64,000 bases of DNA. It comes from Epiperipatus broadwayi (Eukaryota; Onychophora; Udeonychophora; Euonychophora; Peripatidae). Shown here piece after piece: positions 58,515 through 64,000 of the stretch; position 1 is the stretch's first letter, and every line of letters starts with the position of its first letter. Location: assembly GCA_028023455.1 (NCBI GenBank), contig JAQFVV010006221.1, positions 2,546,001 to 2,610,000 on the forward strand, written 5' to 3'. The position numbers and the translations under genes were made by a program. Under the pieces are notes generated by a model that ran no database searches, was not told the DNA's origin, and was given only the letters and a program-made list of their open reading frames with translations.

Positions 58515-59010
58515 ATATTATATATAGAGCTCGCAAATAAGCTCTTAAACAAGCTTTGCAGAATATCCTCAACCCCAGATCGGTTTCTGTTACTGGCATC
58601 CTCAGTGAGGTGCTAGGATATTCAAACATTAGATAAAAAATACCAGGACAAGTCCAGCACTTTATCTAATTATTAAGTAGAAAATCTGAAATTTTCAGAC
58701 ATTCATATGTCTTCCAATCCAGCTATCTAACTTAAATAACTATATGGGACTGAACTAAGTTCAGATACACCATATATTAATAGCTTTAGCAATATAAAAT
58801 CACCAAAGCCTTAATAGTAAAAAATAAAATTACAAAAAAATCAAGCCAGATGTCACATGATCTAATTTAACAAGCTTGTAATACAAATATTATATACAGA
58901 GTTCGCAAGTAAGCTCTTAAGCTTTGCAGAATATCCCCATATAAGTTAGATAGCTGGATTGGAAGACATATGGTTGCCTGAAAATTTCAGATTTTCTACT
59001 TAATTATTAA
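58515..59010. mobile_element. Hammerhead-bearing element with direct and inverted repeats
   Basis: ATATAGAGCTCGCAAATAAG (about 58522) and ATACAGAGTTCGCAAGTAAG (about 58894) are direct repeats, each followed by CTCTTAA and GCTTTGCAGAATATCC. TAAGTAGAAAATCTGAAATT...CCAGCTATCTAACTT (58673-58735) is inverted at 58935-59003. The hammerhead relic lies at 58572-58611. Confidence 0.6.
58572..58611 (-). ncRNA. Hammerhead relic, same family as 17472-17515
   Basis: Minus strand: stem I ACCTCA (58606-58611) pairs with TGGGGT (58572-58577) in all six positions. Core CTGAGGA (58599-58605) and GAAA (58584-58587) are intact. Stem II has two of three pairs (TGC with ACA). Stem III has one pair plus a C-A mismatch, then C (58578) at the cleavage position. 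Upstream CTAGCACCT is shared with the 17.5-kb copy. Confidence 0.55.
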
Positions 59011-59241
59011 TTCATAATAGCATGCTACTTATAAAAGCAAAATAAAAAAAAATTAAAAATTATTTAAAAAAAAAAAATATTTATTAGGCAATTTTTTTTT
59101 TTTTACAAACTTGGAAAAGGTGATTTGAAATTCATCTAGATATTATAAACTTCTCCAAAGAGTTGAATATGTTGAAAAAGATTAAAGTTCATTTCTGTTT
59201 ACATGGATATGATCTCATTTCTATTCTATATTATACAGTAT

Positions 59242-59531
59242 ATCATCAAAGAATGGATAAATCTGATAGTATATAAATTATAAAAGCTACATTTTGGAAA
59301 TACAACATCAAAGAACACACCAATATGATAGTGTATAAATTACAAAATATATAATTTGGAAATACATCATCAAAAAATGGACAAATACACTGGTGTATAA
59401 ATTATAAAAGGTACATTTTGGAAATATATCATCAAAAAACAGAGAAATACAATACATTTTGAAAATATGTCATCAAAGAACAGACAGATACAATGGTATA
59501 TAAATTACAAAAGACACATCTTGTAAACACA
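59242..59531. repeat. Minisatellite with 62-base unit
   Basis: Units begin ATCATCAAAGAA or a close variant at 59242, 59304, 59366, 59428 and 59469. Spacing is 62, 62 and 62, then 41 because of an internal deletion, then about 62. Each unit contains TATAAATTA-AAAA and CATTTTGGAAATA. Units differ by substitutions, so the array is old. Confidence 0.85.
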
Positions 59532-59579
59532 TAGCAAAGACATATAAAATACAAAAAAAAAAGAAAAAAAAATCTACTT

Positions 59580-60110
59580 ATAATGGGGTCAGAAGAAAGA
59601 CCATGCTCAATGTCTAGAGGAAAGGCATCCTGTCTCTATGTTTAATTTTTGAAATTTTATCATAAAACAGTGATTGTAATTTTTTAGATATAGGGTTGAA
59701 GCAAAAATTGCACCTCAGGACTCAAAAGGTAAACATAAGAAAAATAGCAACCCTAACTGAAAGAAGAAGACCCCATTTCATGCTACCAATGAAGGTAGAA
59801 ATAGAGAAAGTGTACAATTTAGTAATTGATTCAATGATGTTTCTATAGGTGAGAAGAGAAGGGCACTGGAAAAGAAAATAATGTATTGTTTTTTCAGACT
59901 TATGACAAAGGTAACAAAGGGAGTCAATATTAGCATGTGCCATTCTCTGTAATAAGAAATGACTAGTAAGAAAGTTTTTAAATTGGATTTTGATAAATTG
60001 AAATATTTTGGTTCCAGATACCAGAATTTGAATGCTTTGATTATCTATTTAATGGTGATAGTAGGGAGAGATGGAATTGGTTGAAGTTGACTAGCACTAT
60101 GAATTATATT
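59580..60110 (-). pseudogene. LINE C-terminal fragment with CCHC-type zinc motif
   Basis: Minus strand (main frame 59722-59943): MAHANIDSLCYLCHKSEKTI, HYFLFQCPSLL. This is the C-x2-C-x7-8-H-x4-C motif with the typical ET...H..F.CP wording at the end of many LINE reverse transcriptases. Flanking minus-strand text (about 59960-60100 and 59580-59720) is consistent but broken. The polymerase core is absent. Confidence 0.65.
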
Positions 60111-60114
60111 GTAA

Positions 60115-60762
60115 TAAGCCAATAAACATCACATGATCATCATTTCTTATGCTTGCTTATAACTGTTATTAAAACAAGCAAAACTCTCTATATGTATTGC
60201 CACTCAGTGCAAGCCAGAATAAACAATGGATGCCAGAAGGCTTGTGCATAAAATCCCCACCTAGTGCCTACTCATCCAATATCCCCAGACTAGTTTCTGG
60301 CTTGTGGCCTTGATCAGTGAGGAACCTTGGATTTGAGAGTGTTGCACTTAGATCTTGGGATATAATGCAACCCTCCCTCCCCAGAAGCCACCATTTATCT
60401 CTATTTAATTATGAAACTAAAAGTCTTAAATTGAAAACACCATAATATTTTCAATCCAAGCTCATTAGCATAGTCATATAGGTCTGAACTCAGTTCAATA
60501 CCCATACATTTTGGTTATTTTGGTTCTTTAATAACCATAGTTGCCACTATCCTATTAGGCAGGCTTGGTTTTAAGCCAATAAACATCACATGATCATCAT
60601 TTCTTATGCCTGCTTATAACTGTTATTAAAACAGGCAAAATTCTCTATACATATTGCCACTCAGTGCAAGCCAGAGTAATCAATGGATGCCTAAAGCTTG
60701 TGCATAAAATACCCATCTAATTCCTACTCATCCAATATCTCCAGATTAGTTTCTGGCCTGTT
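60115..60762 (-). mobile_element. H3 element: partial tandem dimer with hammerhead
   Basis: Bases 60117-60305 and 60574-60762 are direct repeats (AAGCCAATAAACATCACATG to CAGACTAGTTTCTGGC) spaced 457 bases apart, with the rest of one monomer between them. The second copy ends at 60762 inside the hammerhead (in stem II), while the first has the whole motif (60282-60323). Such 1.4-unit copies bounded by the ribozyme are the form known for retrozymes and Penelope terminal repeats. Confidence 0.7.
60282..60323 (-). ncRNA. Hammerhead motif, H3 family, one core mutation
   Basis: Minus strand: stem I TCCTCA (60318-60323) pairs with TGGGGA (60282-60287) in six positions, one G-U. The core reads CTGATCA (60311-60317), where CTGATGA is expected and is present in the 36.8-kb copy. 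Stem II GGC/GCC surrounds CACAA, with A-A next to it. GAAA is 60294-60297. Stem III is A-C/G-T around TA, then C at 60288. The G8 to C change should inactivate this copy. Confidence 0.6.
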
Positions 60763-61130
60763 ATGCACATTCAATTTTATTTAATTTTTAAAAATCTTTT
60801 TTAATTAAGCAATATTAACAAATAAATTATGTTAAATAAATTACAATAATAAACTACATTTAAATTATGCTAATACATTTTTAAAATTCACTATTTATGA
60901 ATTTATTTTTAAGCATTCATATTTCTTAGTATATATTATAAGAGTAATTTCATTCAAATCCATAAAACTTTTGAATACAAATATGGATGGGAAATCATTT
61001 AATCTGTACATTAAATTGAAACTATGCAGTTTGCTGAACTATACTCTAAAGAATTATTTAAGAACATTTAGATTATGTACAAATGTCTGCAGCCATTATA
61101 TATATAATATTTGAATATATGTATGATGTC
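60763..61130. other. AT-rich DNA, no gene
   Basis: No recognisable feature. Confidence 0.4.
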
Positions 61131-61280
61131 TATACTAAACTTAATGTAATTATAAGGGACTTGAACCCAAACTTCAACCTCCCTACATCTATACAATTTA
61201 TCTTATACAACTGATACACATGGCCACATACATGTGAAAAAGATAAATGATCTCCAATATATGTATTTCATGTTATGTCT
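61131..61280 (-). repeat. H1 repeat, 3' half, inverted against the next copy
   Basis: ACTAAACTTAATGTAATTAT, GGGACTTGAACCCAAACTTC, CTGATACACATGGCCAC. It forms a foldback with 61281-61670. Confidence 0.7.
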
Positions 61281-61670
61281 TAGGGGTCAGGTTGACTTAA
61301 GACCAACATGGCTATAACAATAATATTGGCATCAACAAGAGCTTTGAGCATTCCATTTTTGAATTTTTAATGTAATGGATGCCTGAAGAATTGGAGAGTG
61401 GAGAAGATAGAAGCTTGTCCATTAAAATTTAAAGATTTGCTATCTTAATATAAACTGAACACTGATTGTATATATGTGTGGGAGATGGTGATCTGGACCA
61501 ATTGATGAGTGCTGGTTTAGCATGAAATATGTATATCAGAGATCGTTTATCTTTTTTACATGTATGTAATTATATATATCAGTTACATAAGATAAATTGG
61601 ATAGATGTATGGAGCTTGAAAGTTCGAGTTCAAGTCCCTTATACATTAAGTTTAGTGTAGGCAATATACA
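61281..61670 (+). repeat. Dispersed repeat H1, full length, with hammerhead-like core
   Basis: It has the same block order as 53085-53475. The ribozyme-like segment is 61490-61544: GATCTGGACCAA, TTGATGA (61502-61508, first C changed to T), stem II GTGCT/AGCAT (61509-61513 and 61519-61523), GAAA (61524-61527), stem III ATA/TAT, A (61535). It ends with TAAGTTTAGTGTAGGCAATA. Confidence 0.75.
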
Positions 61671-61923
61671 TATATTTAAATATATGTATACGAAATATAC
61701 CAAATACAAAATTAAAATTGAATTTCAGCTAGTAATATACACTGAATTTATTTCTTATAGATTTATGTCAGGAGATTGCAAAGTTTAAAATGACTAATGT
61801 ATTAATCTTTGTTTGTATATGTAAATTAAACATATTTATGATCAATTTAAGATCGTTGCTAATTTAAATTTCATGCTCCTTGTTTGAATAAATCTGTATT
61901 TCTGTATTTAAAAACATTATAAT

Positions 61924-62066
61924 ATATGGTTCAAGAGATTTGTCAATCATTGGTGGTCAAGAGGTCAGTAACAGCTGCTTTACAAGCAGTTGTTCCAGGT
62001 TAGAGGGTTCGCTTCCCGGCTGATGCTATGACACATGAGAAAAAAAAGCATATGGTTCAAGAGATT
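61924..62066 (+). mobile_element. tRNA-derived short SINE (anticodon loop TAC), young
   Basis: A perfect 17-base target duplication ATATGGTTCAAGAGATT (61924-61940 and 62050-62066) encloses the family body (CATTGGTGGTCAAGAGGTC, anticodon loop TTTACAA, GGGTTCGCTTCCCGG, CTGATGC), tail TATGACACATGAG and an A-run. The perfect duplication suggests a recent insertion. Confidence 0.9.
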
Positions 62067-62595
62067 AACTTTTAGCCATGATGTTTGAAGTTCAGCCTTT
62101 ATTTTTATTCACAAGATAGCATAAGAAAAAAACATAACGTTTGGGAAGGTGATTTGATATTATATATATATATAAAGGAAGATTACCACTGTTAATAAAA
62201 CAAGGCATTAAATAAAATAAGAATATAATAATCATTGCAAGATATTGTACTTTATAAAATTGATTCAGCACAATCTCCATATAGTTCATTTAAATATTCT
62301 TTAATTTACAATTGTACATGTAACCATATTTGATAAAAGCCAATTAAACTTAATTGACATTGAATAAGTTATAGTAAAAGTTAAAATGTTAAATGAAAAT
62401 TTAATACATCTGAATATTTTTTTATATTTATAAATTTTTACTTTATTATCAAATTATAGAAAAATATACAATTCATAATTATTTAAGTTTCAGATAGATA
62501 TAATTTTAAAATATTGTTTTTCTTTTAAAAAAACTTAATTTTTAAAGTTTTAGACAATTCTTGTTTATTATGTGCTTGCATATGCAACATATATA

Positions 62596-62790
62596 TTAAA
62601 AACCAGTCAACATTTAGACAATTCTAATATCAACAACAATCAACAATTTCAAACTGTTGTCAAGGCAACCTTTTAAAAATAAAGGTGGAATTCCACCCTT
62701 ATTAATGGAACTAATATATTTATATAAATCCTAAAGATTGCAACTTGACCACAAAGATTGAAATTATTCATACAAAGAAGTTTAAATAAA
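62596..62790 (+). repeat. MITE arm, same family as 5226-5515
   Basis: TTAAAAACCAGTCAACATTTAG, CAATTTCAAACTGTTGTCAA, AAAGGTGGAATTCCACC. A possible opposite arm lies at 63295-63355 (GAGGTTGCCTTGACAATAG), about 0.6 kb away. Confidence 0.6.
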
Positions 62791-63629
62791 CCTCTTTAAA
62801 CAGATAAATATAACATATTCTGAATGCAGACTAATAAATAGTCAGTTATAACATTACAAACTGCAATTATAATTTTCAAAGTGCAATCAAAGTATTGTTT
62901 TTTGTTTATTATTATTGGAACATAGTCATGAAATGTCATTCAAGTTAACTTTATAAGTACAGAATTTTTATATATAAAAAAAAAATTGAATACATTTTTT
63001 CAAATAAAGACAATTAATTAAATGTCATAGGAAACTAGAATATAAGTATCATTTTCAACCCTTATCGATCCCCTGTAGAATGAAGGTTTCTCCAAGTTCA
63101 ATCCATCTTTTCCCATCTCTAGCCTCTCTTCTCCATATATACATCTATTAAACTGTATTTTTTCAAAAATTAACTGATTTCTGAATGTAATTCATAGCAC
63201 ACAGCCAAAGTTTAATAAACAATAGAATATCTACAATATATTGTCAATCCAACTTTTATAGATAAAACAACAGATTTGAAGGTATCCATCTTTTATCTAT
63301 AGAGGTTGCCTTGACAATAGACTGTGGGTCTTCTATTGGTTTATTAAGCTTTAATTTTTGTGTTGTGAATTATATATATATTCTAATAATTTTAATGTGC
63401 GTGTAAATACAGCTAATCAAATATATAATGCTAAAGAATATAAACATATTTATGGATGATTCACAAGTTAGATTCCTAAAGAATCATTTAAATAAAATTG
63501 TAAATAATACCCATCTTTTTGTTATATCAGTGCCAACTTAATGCATTCAGATTTGCTTGTTTCAGGAATAAGTTTATATGTATATGAACATAAAATCTTT
63601 TATATATATATATATTATCCTTAATAATT
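62791..63629. other. AT-rich DNA, no gene
   Basis: Apart from the possible MITE arm at 63295-63355, nothing is recognisable. Confidence 0.4.
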
Positions 63630-64000
63630 GATAATAACTGAAACACACAGGCTTATTATATACCTGTGTTTATATATGTAATATATAGGGTATATGAGCA
63701 CAGACTTTCACATAACCCACTACTCTCCACGCTATCTCATAACACTGATACACCTGAACACATATATGTTGAAAAGATAAATAATCAGCAACATACATAT
63801 TTCATGCTAAACCAGCAATCATCAGTTGGTCCAGATTACCATCTCTACACATATATGCTATAAGTGCTCAGATATATATTAAGATAGCCAATCCTCATAC
63901 TTTATTGGACAGGCTTCAATTCACTCCATACTCCAACTCTTCAACAGTCCATCCAATTAAAAATCTGATGATGGAATGCTCAAAGGCCACCCTAAGGCTG
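63630..64000 (-). repeat. Dispersed repeat H1, running off the window end
   Basis: Minus orientation: from the window edge (GGCCTTTGAGCATTCCATC), through CTATCTTAATATATATCTGA, to the ribozyme-like segment (63786-63837). Core CTGATGA (63819-63825), stem II TGCT/AGCA and GAAA (63800-63803) are intact, but the cleavage-position base is G. It ends in the variant shared with 42777-42872. Confidence 0.7.

Noticed and set aside
59242-59531. CRISPR array
   Set aside because: The repeats are contiguous 62-base units without unique spacers, and the genome is eukaryotic.

Overview
The window is AT-rich nuclear DNA from a metazoan, almost certainly an invertebrate. G+C is well below 35% by eye. There are no operons, no long open reading frames and no ribosome binding sites, and introns, poly-A-tailed SINEs and LINE, Penelope and DNA-transposon remnants are abundant. 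The repeat mix (Penelope-like element, RTE-like LINE, Tigger, hAT, tRNA-derived SINEs, hammerhead-bearing repeats) fits a mollusc or other lophotrochozoan best, but a chelicerate or cnidarian cannot be excluded from sequence alone. No complete host gene is visible.

Layout. 1-2.7 kb is a CpG-containing block with a TATA box and one good candidate exon (1626-1875, + strand). A second candidate exon lies at 23463-23592. Their splice phases do not match each other directly, so they are either non-adjacent exons of one gene or parts of two genes. 2.7-16 kb is mostly AT-rich intron-like or intergenic DNA with palindromic MITEs (3.1, 5.2 and 8.3-9.3 kb) and a Tigger transposase relic (15.9-16.3 kb). 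17.5-21 kb holds an intact hammerhead-ribozyme motif, a hammerhead-bearing tandem/foldback element and a tRNA-derived SINE. 22.4-22.9 kb has a probable LINE start with a decayed 2A-like motif. 25.5-27.8 kb is a decayed Penelope-like element with inverted terminal repeats. 28-36 kb is a cluster of nested foldback elements. 36.7-37.9 kb is a foldback element interrupted by an assembly gap that looks artefactual. 39-47 kb has pieces of two LINE types and a decayed myosin-tail pseudogene. 47.6-49.3 kb is a TA-flanked DNA transposon. 50-64 kb is dense with one dispersed repeat family (here H1), plus a hAT element, a 62-bp minisatellite and a LINE C-terminus.

The most striking signal is not protein coding. 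Several unrelated-looking repeat families each contain the conserved core of a type I hammerhead ribozyme (CUGANGA, stem II, GAAA, a tiny stem III, UH cleavage site, stem I). I found these by pairing bases by eye: an intact copy at 17472-17515, a near-intact one at 20354-20400, one-mutation or decayed copies at 60.3, 58.6, 36.8 and 40.2/44.2 kb, and a core in the most abundant dispersed repeat, with compensatory changes between copies. Hammerheads are known in Penelope-like elements and in metazoan retrozymes. The density and diversity in this one window is what merits follow-up.
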